Below, piece by piece: positions 1 through 6,360 of a DNA stretch of 7,175 bases. Position 1 is the stretch's first letter. The number at the start of each line of letters is the position of its first letter. The stretch comes from an uncultured Lachnospiraceae bacterium (GTDB lineage Bacteria > Bacillota > Clostridia > Lachnospirales > Lachnospiraceae), in the NCBI GenBank assembly GCA_946409475.1, contig CAMJWQ010000178.1:1-7175 (forward strand), given 5' to 3'. Below the pieces are notes generated by a model that was given only the letters and a program-made list of their open reading frames with translations, made no database searches and was not told the DNA's origin. The position numbers and the translations under genes were made by a program.

Positions 1-1167
1 TAAAAATACCCTGTTGGCAAACAGCAGCTCATTTGTCTCAATATCACGTACAAACAAACCACTTCCCACATTATTTAGTATTGCCTCTAAAGAAGCATAG
101 GAACTGGCAAAAGAATTTTTAGCTATTCTTTTTGTTAATATACTTTGAATAATCTTAATTACATCACCGATAAATTTTATCTCAGATAATTGCCAGACTC
201 TGTCAAATAGCTGTTCAAAAACACAAGCATACATCACAACCTTGTTATTATGAAGAATAGGCATCAGGATTAAGGATTTTATATCCCTTTCCTTCAAAAA
301 GCGCAGTACTTCTTCAGAAATATAAGAATTACAGGATAAAATAACCGGTTTATCATTTAAAAAAGGAATGGAATTTATTTGAATATTTTTTTTAGACGGA
401 AAGGCCTCTTCCCCTTGATAAGTGCTATAACTGCTTATAATATCTACTTCTATACCGTTTCTGTTAATCTGCATAACATTAGCACAGCTGATGGATAATA
501 ATTCACAGGTGGTTTTTAATATTTCCGTCAAAATGTCTTCAAAGGAATTATCACTCTCCAGCAGCTGGACTATGGAGGTCATTGCTTCGTTTTTTCTAAG
601 CTCATTCTCCAGGTTCTGTACCGCATTTTTCTTGTGATTCATTTCCTTAACAGTTTCCCTGTCCATTTTGGATTTACCGTATATCCCGGTAATTATTAAC
701 CTTAACAAATCAACGGCATAATAAAAGTTTTTTTTCGATATTTTATGCTGAAATCCCTCTGCTATTTTTTTATTTCCGGTTTCAGCTTCCGTATCCTCCA
801 GTATTCCATATATAATCCAAAAATATTTCTCATTGGAATTTACTTCTATTTTAAAACCGGCCAGCATAATATTCGGATATTCGGTAATTTCGATAACCTG
901 CTTTTCAATATCATTCCCCTTCAGGTACTCATACATAATATAATAATATTTATCCCCAAACAGTTCTTTCAGAAGCGAAATATCGGGTATATTATCAGGC
1001 AGGCCGGTGAAGGGATTCCCCATACTGTCGGCACAAAAAGAATACACTTTACAAACTTCATTAAAATGATCCTGAATCTTTTGAATCTCTTTTTTATCTA
1101 TTACATTTACATAGGATGCCTGCGAACTGCTTTTCATTTGCTTTTTATCCGATACATCAATATGCAT
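1..1167 (-). CDS. Partial sensory protein: PocR-like, GAF and PAS domains (C-terminus beyond window)
   Basis: An open frame of 389 codons runs from an ATG at 1167 to the left edge without a stop, so the protein is truncated by the window. The start is supported by GAGG at 1176-1179, 8 nt upstream. Residues about 23-160 resemble a PocR ligand-binding domain: a helix like KKEIQKIQDHFNEV, then a strand and 'DSMGNPFTG' turn, and a later hydrophobic strand pair around MLAGFKIEV and KYFWIIYGIL. Residues about 165-195 are charged and helical, probably a coiled-coil linker. Residues about 200-345 look like a GAF domain. From about 357 a PAS domain begins (SLEAILNNVGSGLFVRDIET, then LLFAN). There is no signal peptide or membrane helix, so it is probably cytoplasmic. 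Proteins of this layout in Clostridia often end in GGDEF, EAL or kinase modules; which one applies here cannot be seen. It follows phoP by 82 nt on the same strand and has its own promoter candidate. The domain calls are by eye; PocR is the least certain. Confidence 0.8.
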   Translation of the reverse strand, partial: MHIDVSDKKQMKSSSQASYVNVIDKKEIQKIQDHFNEVCKVYSFCADSMGNPFTGLPDNIPDISLLKELFGDKYYYIMYEYLKGNDIEKQVIEITEYPNIMLAGFKIEVNSNEKYFWIIYGILEDTEAETGNKKIAEGFQHKISKKNFYYAVDLLRLIITGIYGKSKMDRETVKEMNHKKNAVQNLENELRKNEAMTSIVQLLESDNSFEDILTEILKTTCELLSISCANVMQINRNGIEVDIISSYSTYQGEEAFPSKKNIQINSIPFLNDKPVILSCNSYISEEVLRFLKERDIKSLILMPILHNNKVVMYACVFEQLFDRVWQLSEIKFIGDVIKIIQSILTKRIAKNSFASSYASLEAILNNVGSGLFVRDIETNELLFANRVFL

Positions 1168-1205
1168 TCTCTCAACCTCATATGTATTATTCCATTGCTA
1201 AGCTA

Positions 1206-1234
1206 ATTTTACATGATGAATATAGGGAATGCAA
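1206..1234 (-). promoter_or_regulatory. Putative sigma-A-type promoter of the downstream sensory gene
   Basis: Reading the minus strand, TTGCAT (1229-1234) and TAAAAT (1206-1211) are separated by exactly 17 nt. The -10 matches TATAAT at five of six positions; the -35 matches TTGACA only at its first three. It lies in the 82-nt gap between phoP and the sensory gene and would give a leader of about 30 nt containing the GAGG site. Intergenic position and ideal spacing support it, but the weak -35 keeps it tentative. Confidence 0.4.
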
Positions 1235-1249
1235 GAAAAAACCTGCTAA

Positions 1250-1942
1250 TTACGTGAATTTATATCCAAAGCCCCTTGCTGTTTTAATATACTTGGGATG
1301 ATCCCCATCCTCTTCTATTTTTTTTCTCAGGTTTCTTATATGCACATCTACCGTTCTGGTTTCTCCGTAATAATCATACCCCCAGATACTTTCCAGCAAA
1401 TGATCCCTGGTAAATACCCTCCCCCTGTTCTTAGCCAGTAAATATAATAATTCAAATTCTTTTTTTGATAATTCAATTTCCCTGCCCTCTACCGTTACAA
1501 TCCTTTTTGTTTGATTAATAATGATATTATCGATCACGATCACTTCCTCGTCATCGCCGTCACCGGTATTGGCATCCGTTCTTCGCAGTACCGCCTTCAT
1601 TCGGGCCAATAATTCATGAACACCAAAAGGCTTTCCCAAATAATCATCGGCGCCCAGCTCCAATCCAATCACACGGCTGATTTCATCATTCTTTGCCGTT
1701 AACATAATAACAGGGATTTTCCTCAAAGCGGAATTACTTCTGATTTGTTTTAATACCTCAATCCCGTCAATTCCGGGAAGCATATAATCCAGCAGTACAA
1801 TATCTATTTTTGTACTCTCCAATATTTTTAAAGCCGCCTCACCCGTATCCGCTTTTAAAACCGCATACCCGTTGCTTTCCAAATTATAGGAAATCAACTC
1901 TAATATATGTTCCTCATCATCTATCGCTAAAACCGTGCGCAT
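1250..1942 (-). CDS. phoP: PhoP/PhoB-type response regulator (OmpR family)
   Basis: A 230-residue two-component response regulator, expected to be phosphorylated by the adjacent PhoR and then bind DNA at phosphate-regulated promoters. The receiver domain (about 1-120) has the acidic pair D8-D9, the phospho-acceptor D52 in LLDYMLPG, the switch threonine T82 in LTAK and the conserved K104 in YLGKPF. A short acidic linker (about 121-134) leads to a winged-helix DNA-binding domain (about 135-230). Its recognition-helix region is RTVDVHIRNLRKKIE and it ends in the typical RGFGYKF wing. Length is normal for the family. I start at the ATG at 1942 because AAAGGAG lies 6 nt upstream; an in-frame ATG at 1972 would add ten residues not typical of the family. 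The gene overlaps the end of phoR by 26 nt, indicating translational coupling. PhoP identity rests on kinase pairing and the pst-phoU context; sequence alone would only say OmpR family. Confidence 0.92.
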   Translation of the reverse strand: MRTVLAIDDEEHILELISYNLESNGYAVLKADTGEAALKILESTKIDIVLLDYMLPGIDGIEVLKQIRSNSALRKIPVIMLTAKNDEISRVIGLELGADDYLGKPFGVHELLARMKAVLRRTDANTGDGDDEEVIVIDNIIINQTKRIVTVEGREIELSKKEFELLYLLAKNRGRVFTRDHLLESIWGYDYYGETRTVDVHIRNLRKKIEEDGDHPKYIKTARGFGYKFT

Positions 1943-3701
1943 CGCAATCTCCTTTCTGCTTCGCTCTTTCATAGGGCAGGGTTATGGTAAAGGTAGTGCC
2001 AAAGCCAAAATCACTGTCTACCGATATGGATCCGTTATACAACTCAATAATATGCTTTACAATGGATAATCCCAATCCGGTGCCTCCCAGTTTTTTTGAC
2101 CTTCCTTTATCTACCCGGTAAAAGCGTTCAAATATTCTGTTCAAATCCTCCTGCTTGATACCGATACCCGTATCTTCTACGGATATAATCAATTGCCCCT
2201 CCTTAATCCGGCAGGCTATGGTAATACTGCCCTTCTCCGTATGCTTGATGGCATTGTCAATTAAATTAATAAATAACTGCTTCATTCTGTCCGGATTACA
2301 GATATAGGGAAGAGTTTCCTCCTTAACCTGAAAAATCACTTCCGTATCCTTCTTGACCTTAGGAGCCAGCAGCTCTATTACTCCCTCAATTAAAGGCTTC
2401 AGATCACATTCCTCCATATGGGAATCCTTTTTTTGCTCAATTTCGGACAGCAATAAAATATCCTGTATTAAATTGCTGAGCCGTTCCGCCTCAATATCGA
2501 TGATATCTAAAAATCTGCCTGCTATGGCTTCGTCTTTTATGGCGCCTGCCTTCAGGGTTTCGATGAAGCCTCTTATGGAGGTCAGGGGAGTTTTTAGCTC
2601 ATGGGTAACATTAGACACAAAGTCTGTCCGCATACTTTCTAATTTTCGAATATCCGTGATATCTTCTATAATCAGCAGCACGCCCATTTCTCTGATAGGG
2701 TCCTGTCTTAAGGGAGTTCCGGTAACCCGTATCACTTTTTCCTCCGGCCCGAACTGCTTTCCCTCTTTCCTTATATTTTCCTCGCTTTTTCTAACTTTAT
2801 CCAGGATATCCAAAAGGATGCTGTTGTGAATGACATTAACCAGGTTCTTGCCCCGTAAATTAGATACGGAATTTGCCATTTTCTGAAAAGCCTCATTATA
2901 AAATAAAATCGCATCATAATTATCTACGGCTACAACGGCACTTTGCATACTTTGCAAAATAGCTTCCAATTCATGGTTTCGCTTTTTTAAATTCAATACA
3001 TAATCCTGCAGATTCACCGCCATACTGTTAAATGCCTTAGCAAGCCTGCCGATTTGATTTTTCTGCCTGGTATATATCTTAACGCTGTAATTCCCACCGG
3101 CTATTTTTTCAGCAGCATCGGTTATTTCATCTAACGGCTGTGTTATGGATCTGCTAAAGTAAAAAGCAATAAATGAAATAAATAAAAAACAGACAATCAG
3201 TGCAAGAATAACCTGTTTTACCAATTCTTTGTTTAAAGCATTCAAATCGTCAAGCGGTACGGCAATTCTTAAAATACCGTTCCCGTTTCCGTCAGAATAG
3301 GGTATTGCCGTATACAAATAATAAATATTCATGGTGTTGGAATATCTCTTTACAGAACTGGTTTTTCCTTTTAAGGCTCCTTTTACTTCCTCCCTGGACA
3401 AATGATTATCCATCGTCTGTTCATCATGCTTAGAATCTGCCAATACCGTTCCATCCTCATTGATAATCGTGATACGAAAGCTATAGCTCTCGGCATATTC
3501 TTTGGCAAAGCGGATATAGTCGCTGTTTTCTTTACTATTCCTGCTTTCTAAAATATCCTTAAGAATTTTTACATACATTTCATTATTATGAATTGCCTGA
3601 TTATCAATAAACTCATAGCCTCTCGTCCAAAAAGCAAATTCACTGGCAAGGAGGGTGACCGCAATAATAACGATATAGGTAAATAATAATTTTTTCTTCA
3701 T
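1917..3701 (-). CDS. phoR: PhoR-type phosphate-sensing histidine kinase
   Basis: A 594-residue membrane sensor kinase that should autophosphorylate on histidine and pass the phosphate to the neighbouring PhoP. In order: TM1 (about 5-24); an extracytoplasmic PAS/Cache-like sensor domain (about 25-161) with 'FRITIINEDGTVLADS'; TM2 (about 162-182); HAMP (about 183-235); cytoplasmic PAS (about 240-348, ending IIEDITD); HisKA with the phosphorylated H367 in VTHELKTPL; and HATPase_c with the N box around N479/N483 (NLIDNAIKHT), DTGIGI at 510-515 and GGTGLGLSI at 539-547. All catalytic boxes are intact. This TM-Cache-TM-HAMP-PAS layout matches Gram-positive PhoR rather than the enterobacterial form, which lacks the large outer domain. 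The ATG at 3701 has only a weak upstream GGGA. The gene follows phoU after 61 nt containing a terminator-like hairpin. Placing the kinase before its regulator is the reverse of the usual order. Confidence 0.92.
   Translation of the reverse strand: MKKKLLFTYIVIIAVTLLASEFAFWTRGYEFIDNQAIHNNEMYVKILKDILESRNSKENSDYIRFAKEYAESYSFRITIINEDGTVLADSKHDEQTMDNHLSREEVKGALKGKTSSVKRYSNTMNIYYLYTAIPYSDGNGNGILRIAVPLDDLNALNKELVKQVILALIVCFLFISFIAFYFSRSITQPLDEITDAAEKIAGGNYSVKIYTRQKNQIGRLAKAFNSMAVNLQDYVLNLKKRNHELEAILQSMQSAVVAVDNYDAILFYNEAFQKMANSVSNLRGKNLVNVIHNSILLDILDKVRKSEENIRKEGKQFGPEEKVIRVTGTPLRQDPIREMGVLLIIEDITDIRKLESMRTDFVSNVTHELKTPLTSIRGFIETLKAGAIKDEAIAGRFLDIIDIEAERLSNLIQDILLLSEIEQKKDSHMEECDLKPLIEGVIELLAPKVKKDTEVIFQVKEETLPYICNPDRMKQLFINLIDNAIKHTEKGSITIACRIKEGQLIISVEDTGIGIKQEDLNRIFERFYRVDKGRSKKLGGTGLGLSIVKHIIELYNGSISVDSDFGFGTTFTITLPYERAKQKGDCDAHGFSDR
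1949..1955 (-). promoter_or_regulatory. Ribosome binding site that fixes the phoP start
   Basis: AAAGGAG on the minus strand, 6 nt before the ATG at 1942 and inside the 3' end of phoR. It selects this ATG over the in-frame ATG at 1972 and shows that phoP is initiated from within the kinase coding sequence. Confidence 0.8.
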
Positions 3702-3727
3702 TTTTTCATCCCAACATCATTTTCTTT

Positions 3728-3756
3728 ATTTTAACCCCTTGGCAAAAAAGGTGCAA
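3728..3756 (-). promoter_or_regulatory. Candidate promoter for phoR-phoP, overlapping the terminator
   Basis: On the minus strand TTGCAC (3751-3756) and TAAAAT (3728-3733) are 17 nt apart, with phoR starting 27 nt beyond the -10. The -10 is good (five of six) and the -35 poor (three of six). The -35 sits in the last bases of the terminator's 3' arm and the spacer holds its T-tract. No clear repeats of a PhoP box were recognised here. Low confidence on sequence alone. Confidence 0.3.
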
Positions 3757-3780
3757 CAGGTATTACAGCTTACCTGTTGC
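3744..3780 (-). terminator. Intrinsic-terminator-like hairpin at the phoU stop codon
   Basis: On the minus strand GCAACAGGTA (3771-3780) and TACCTGTTGC (3753-3762) form a perfect 10-bp stem with an 8-nt loop that contains the phoU TAA. After ACC comes a run of six T (3744-3749). The T-run is on the 3' side only for minus-strand transcription, which suits the end of the pst-phoU unit. The stem is only half GC and the T-run is three bases away, so termination may be partial, letting some transcripts continue into phoR-phoP. Confidence 0.6.
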
Positions 3781-4407
3781 TATAAAAATGATCCAGCCCG
3801 CAATATTGGTAGAATGATCTGCCATTCGTTCCACATATTTAATAATCATCAGGAAATCCACATACTGCTTGATTTGACTCGGATTGTGCTTCATGGCAAT
3901 ACAGAGTTCATCTTTTATCTGATGAAAATAATCATCCACCACATCGTCCTGGTCAATTACCCATTTTGCTTTTTCCACATCCTCTTCTATATAGCTTTCT
4001 ATGGTAGCCAGAACCATTTCCTTCATTGCGACAATCATATCAAATACGTTAAGAGGTGTCACAATTTCTTTCTCTTTTGCTAATTCAATAATATATTCCG
4101 AGATATCACTGCAATGGTCGGCAATACGTTCAATATCGGCTATCATTCGCATTACGGAGGTGATCTTTCTTAAGTCTGTGGCAACAGGCTGCTGCTTTGC
4201 AATAATTGTAATGCACTGCCTTTCAATTTCCCGCTCCAATTCATCGATGCGGTCATCCTCCTTCATTATTTCCTCCGCTAATTTAGAATTCGTATTTTTT
4301 AAAGCCGTCATAACCTTCTCTACGGATTCTTCAATATACGACCCCATTTTAATAACATCATTTCTAATCTGTTTTAATTCCACCGAGTAAGCTAGTCGTG
4401 CTGGCAT
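3763..4407 (-). CDS. phoU: Phosphate signalling regulator PhoU
   Basis: A 214-residue cytoplasmic, all-helical protein made of two PhoU repeats, each a three-helix bundle. Both family metal-binding signatures are present: DIERIADHCSDI in repeat 1 (91-102) and YVERMADHSTNI in repeat 2 (191-202). PhoU links the Pst transporter to the PhoR kinase, keeping the Pho response off when phosphate is plentiful and restraining uptake. Length is normal. The ATG at 4407 follows a strong GGAGG (4416-4420) at 8 nt spacing; that site abuts the pstB stop codon, so phoU is translated as the last gene of the pst unit. Its stop codon lies in the loop of a terminator-like hairpin. There is no membrane segment and nothing looks damaged. 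Confidence 0.95.
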   Translation of the reverse strand: MPARLAYSVELKQIRNDVIKMGSYIEESVEKVMTALKNTNSKLAEEIMKEDDRIDELEREIERQCITIIAKQQPVATDLRKITSVMRMIADIERIADHCSDISEYIIELAKEKEIVTPLNVFDMIVAMKEMVLATIESYIEEDVEKAKWVIDQDDVVDDYFHQIKDELCIAMKHNPSQIKQYVDFLMIIKYVERMADHSTNIAGWIIFIATGKL

Positions 4408-4419
4408 AGTATTATCCTC

Positions 4420-5184
4420 CTAACCAAATCTACCTGTTATATAATCTTCCGTTTTTTTCTCTTTCGGATTGTTGAAAATCTGCTCCGTCTCTCCGTACTC
4501 TATCATATCTCCGGTTAAAAAGAATGCCGTTCTGTCCGAAATTCTGCTGGCCTGCTGCATGTTATGGGTAACAATAATAATCGTATATTTATTTTTAAGC
4601 TCCAGGGCCAAATCTTCTATCTTCATGGTAGATATCGGATCCAGGGCAGAGGTGGGCTCATCCATTAAGATAACATCCGGCTCCACTGCTAAGGCTCTGG
4701 CAATGCAGACTCTTTGCTGCTGGCCTCCCGATACGGAAAGAGCATTTTTCTTCAGTCTGTCCTTTACCTCATCCCAAACAGCCGCTCTCTTTAAGCTTTC
4801 CTCTACGATTTCATCTAATTGGGCTTTTTTCTTAATACCGTGCACCCGAGGTCCATATGCAACATTATCATAAATACTCATGGGAAAGGGATTGGGCTGT
4901 TGGAATACCATACCGACCTTCTTTCTGAGTTTTATGACATCGATATCGCTGTATATGTCCACTCCGTCCATTTTTATGGTTCCTTCAATGATAACACCGT
5001 CAATCAAATCATTCATACGGTTTATTGTCTTTAAAAAAGTCGATTTGCCGCAGCCGGAAGGACCGATAAAAGCCGTAATTTCATTTTCATGGATATCCAT
5101 ATTTATATTTTTCAAAGCCTGAAAGTTTCCATAAAATAAATTAAGGTCATTGACCTGAAATTTACATTTTTTTTGTAAGCTCAC
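4420..5184 (-). CDS. pstB: Phosphate ABC transporter ATP-binding protein PstB
   Basis: A 254-residue ABC ATPase that powers phosphate import by the PstC/PstA channel from the cytoplasmic face. All nucleotide-binding motifs are intact: Walker [10 protein letters not shown] (41-49), Q-loop in [13 protein letters not shown] (91-103), signature [10 protein letters not shown] (149-158), Walker [13 protein letters not shown] (171-182) and the switch histidine H207 in IIIVTHNM. The stretch 'NRMNDL' and '[19 protein letters not shown]' is characteristic of PstB rather than of other ABC families. Length is standard. Translation begins at a GTG with AAGGAG 8 nt upstream. It starts 3 nt after the pstA stop, and 12 nt separate its own stop from phoU. 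Confidence 0.97.
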   Translation of the reverse strand: MSLQKKCKFQVNDLNLFYGNFQALKNINMDIHENEITAFIGPSGCGKSTFLKTINRMNDLIDGVIIEGTIKMDGVDIYSDIDVIKLRKKVGMVFQQPNPFPMSIYDNVAYGPRVHGIKKKAQLDEIVEESLKRAAVWDEVKDRLKKNALSVSGGQQQRVCIARALAVEPDVILMDEPTSALDPISTMKIEDLALELKNKYTIIIVTHNMQQASRISDRTAFFLTGDMIEYGETEQIFNNPKEKKTEDYITGRFG

Positions 5185-5187
5185 TGA

Positions 5188-6360
5188 TTACGCTCCTTTT
5201 TTCTGTAAAAGTTTTTTAGTAATTAACTTTGAAGAAATATTGATTCCTATTATGATGATTAATAAAATAATGCCGATGGCACAGGCGGTGGTCAAATCAT
5301 TTTCTTCCTTCATAAGTGTATATGCCTTTATGGTCAGGGTAGCTCCACTTGCCGAATTACCGAACAATGCCTTGGGAATTTGTGCCACCGTTCCTGCCGT
5401 TAACAAAAGGGCGGCGGATTCTCCCACTATTCTCCCTACACTTAATAAGACAGCAACTAAAATTCCCGGCACGGCACTAGGCAGAATCACCTTTGTTATT
5501 GTCTGCAGTTTTGTGGCTCCCAATCCCAGGGATGACTCCCGATAGGTATTGGGGATGGTCTTTAAGGTTTCTTCTGTTGTCGTGATAATCGTAGGAAGTA
5601 AAATAATGCTTATGGTCATAGCTCCTGATAAAAGAGAATACTGCATTTTTAATATTTGAACAAAGAACAGAGAACCAAATAATCCATATATAATGGACGG
5701 AATACCTGCCAGATTTTTAATGGCAAAGTGTATGATATTTAACAGCTTTCCCTTAACCGCATATTCATTTAAATATATGGCTGCCAATATGCTGACGGGC
5801 GCCGCAATAAGCAGCGATAAAACTATCATATAGAAGGTGGTAACAACCATAGGGACAATACCGCCCCCAGGTCTCACGACCTTTATTTTTACGCTCTGGC
5901 CTGCATATTCAGAAAATATTTCCGCAATATTCTTTAAATATTCCTCTTGTGTCATGGAATCCTTTACTTTTTCGTAACTGTCTATTGCCGTATCTTCAAT
6001 TTTGGTTAACGTATCCTTATTTTTTAATGCATATACCTCGCCCAGCCCGTCAACAGCTTCTTTTACAGGTGAGTCTTTATCAATTTTCGTCAGAGCAATC
6101 CCCTTCTGCTCGTTAACGGTTATATAAGCACCCAGAACGGGCAGATAACCGTCTTCTCCTATGCCGCCTTCTCCTTTATTTAGCTGAATGTTCACATAAG
6201 TTGTTTTATCTTCATAATTTCTGGTCAAAAAATCAATGGTAATCCCCGGCAATCCTTTTATCACAATAAACAGTATAATAAACACCAGAAGAAATACCGT
6301 AATACCTGCACTGGCATATATAAAGAAATTGGCTATTCCGTCTTTTTTTCTTCTATCCAT
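5188..6360 (-). CDS. pstA: Phosphate ABC transporter permease PstA with a PDZ-like insertion
   Basis: A permease of 390 residues, against roughly 280-300 for typical PstA. TM1 is at about 11-36, followed by the family-typical GLPGITIDFLT. A block at about 48-164 then interrupts the protein before the conserved GGGIVPMVVTTFY (165-177), where the MetI-type permease core begins. The core has LAGIPSIIYG, the EAA coupling loop YRESSLGLGATKLQTITKVI (273-292) that contacts PstB, and GRIVGESAALLLTAG (309-323), ending in a hydrophobic helix and a lysine-rich tail. With PstC it forms the transmembrane phosphate pathway. I start at ATG 6360, which overlaps the pstC stop by 8 nt and has GGTGA 5 nt upstream and AAGG further out. 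TTG at 6372 and GTG at 6369 are also in frame but poorly spaced. The permease core looks intact, so the insertion is probably functional rather than damage. Confidence 0.95.
   Translation of the reverse strand: MDRRKKDGIANFFIYASAGITVFLLVFIILFIVIKGLPGITIDFLTRNYEDKTTYVNIQLNKGEGGIGEDGYLPVLGAYITVNEQKGIALTKIDKDSPVKEAVDGLGEVYALKNKDTLTKIEDTAIDSYEKVKDSMTQEEYLKNIAEIFSEYAGQSVKIKVVRPGGGIVPMVVTTFYMIVLSLLIAAPVSILAAIYLNEYAVKGKLLNIIHFAIKNLAGIPSIIYGLFGSLFFVQILKMQYSLLSGAMTISIILLPTIITTTEETLKTIPNTYRESSLGLGATKLQTITKVILPSAVPGILVAVLLSVGRIVGESAALLLTAGTVAQIPKALFGNSASGATLTIKAYTLMKEENDLTTACAIGIILLIIIIGINISSKLITKKLLQKKGA
5193..5198 (-). promoter_or_regulatory. Ribosome binding site supporting the GTG start of pstB
   Basis: AAGGAG on the minus strand, 8 nt before GTG at 5184 and lying within the last codons of pstA. 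No nearby in-frame ATG competes, so a GTG start with translational coupling to pstA is the best reading. Confidence 0.75.
5869..6219 (-). other. PDZ-like domain inserted between TM1 and the PstA permease core
   Basis: This marks residues about 48-164 of PstA (numbered from ATG 6360). After a short linker the block reads like a PDZ domain: YLPVLGAYIT (72-81) at the carboxylate-loop position; GIALTKIDKDSPV (87-99), matching the bacterial 'GV-V-V-gSPA' strand; NKDTLTKIEDTAIDSYEKVK (114-133), matching 'GD-I-ING-V-S--D'; and AGQSVKIKVVR (153-163), matching the closing 'G--V-L-V-R' strand. The order and spacing of these elements are what one expects of HtrA or site-2-protease PDZ domains. With a cytoplasmic N-terminus, the TM1-TM2 loop should be outside the cell. 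PstC in the same operon has no such insert. The domain call is by pattern only. Confidence 0.65.

Noticed and set aside
745..1206. 153-codon plus-strand open frame opposite the sensory gene
   Set aside because: It is hydrophobic low-complexity translation antisense to a frame with recognisable GAF and PAS features, and has no convincing family signature.
1236..1243. T-run just after the phoP stop as an intrinsic terminator
   Set aside because: Six T follow GG on the minus strand, but I found no inverted repeat immediately upstream that could form a stem.
1943..1972. Ten-residue N-terminal extension of PhoP from an upstream in-frame ATG at 1972
   Set aside because: The ATG at 1942 has a well-spaced AAAGGAG, and starting there gives the normal family N-terminus just before the first receiver strand; the extension lies within phoR.
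2353..2829. 158-codon plus-strand open frame inside phoR
   Set aside because: Serine- and isoleucine-rich antisense translation of conserved kinase domains; no domain recognised.
4001..4390. 129-codon plus-strand open frame inside phoU
   Set aside because: Antisense shadow of a well-supported phoU; no independent evidence of coding.
5188..6360. The long PstA as a frameshift, fusion artefact or assembly error
   Set aside because: The frame is continuous, the insert has ordered protein-domain features, and the permease motifs on both sides are intact.
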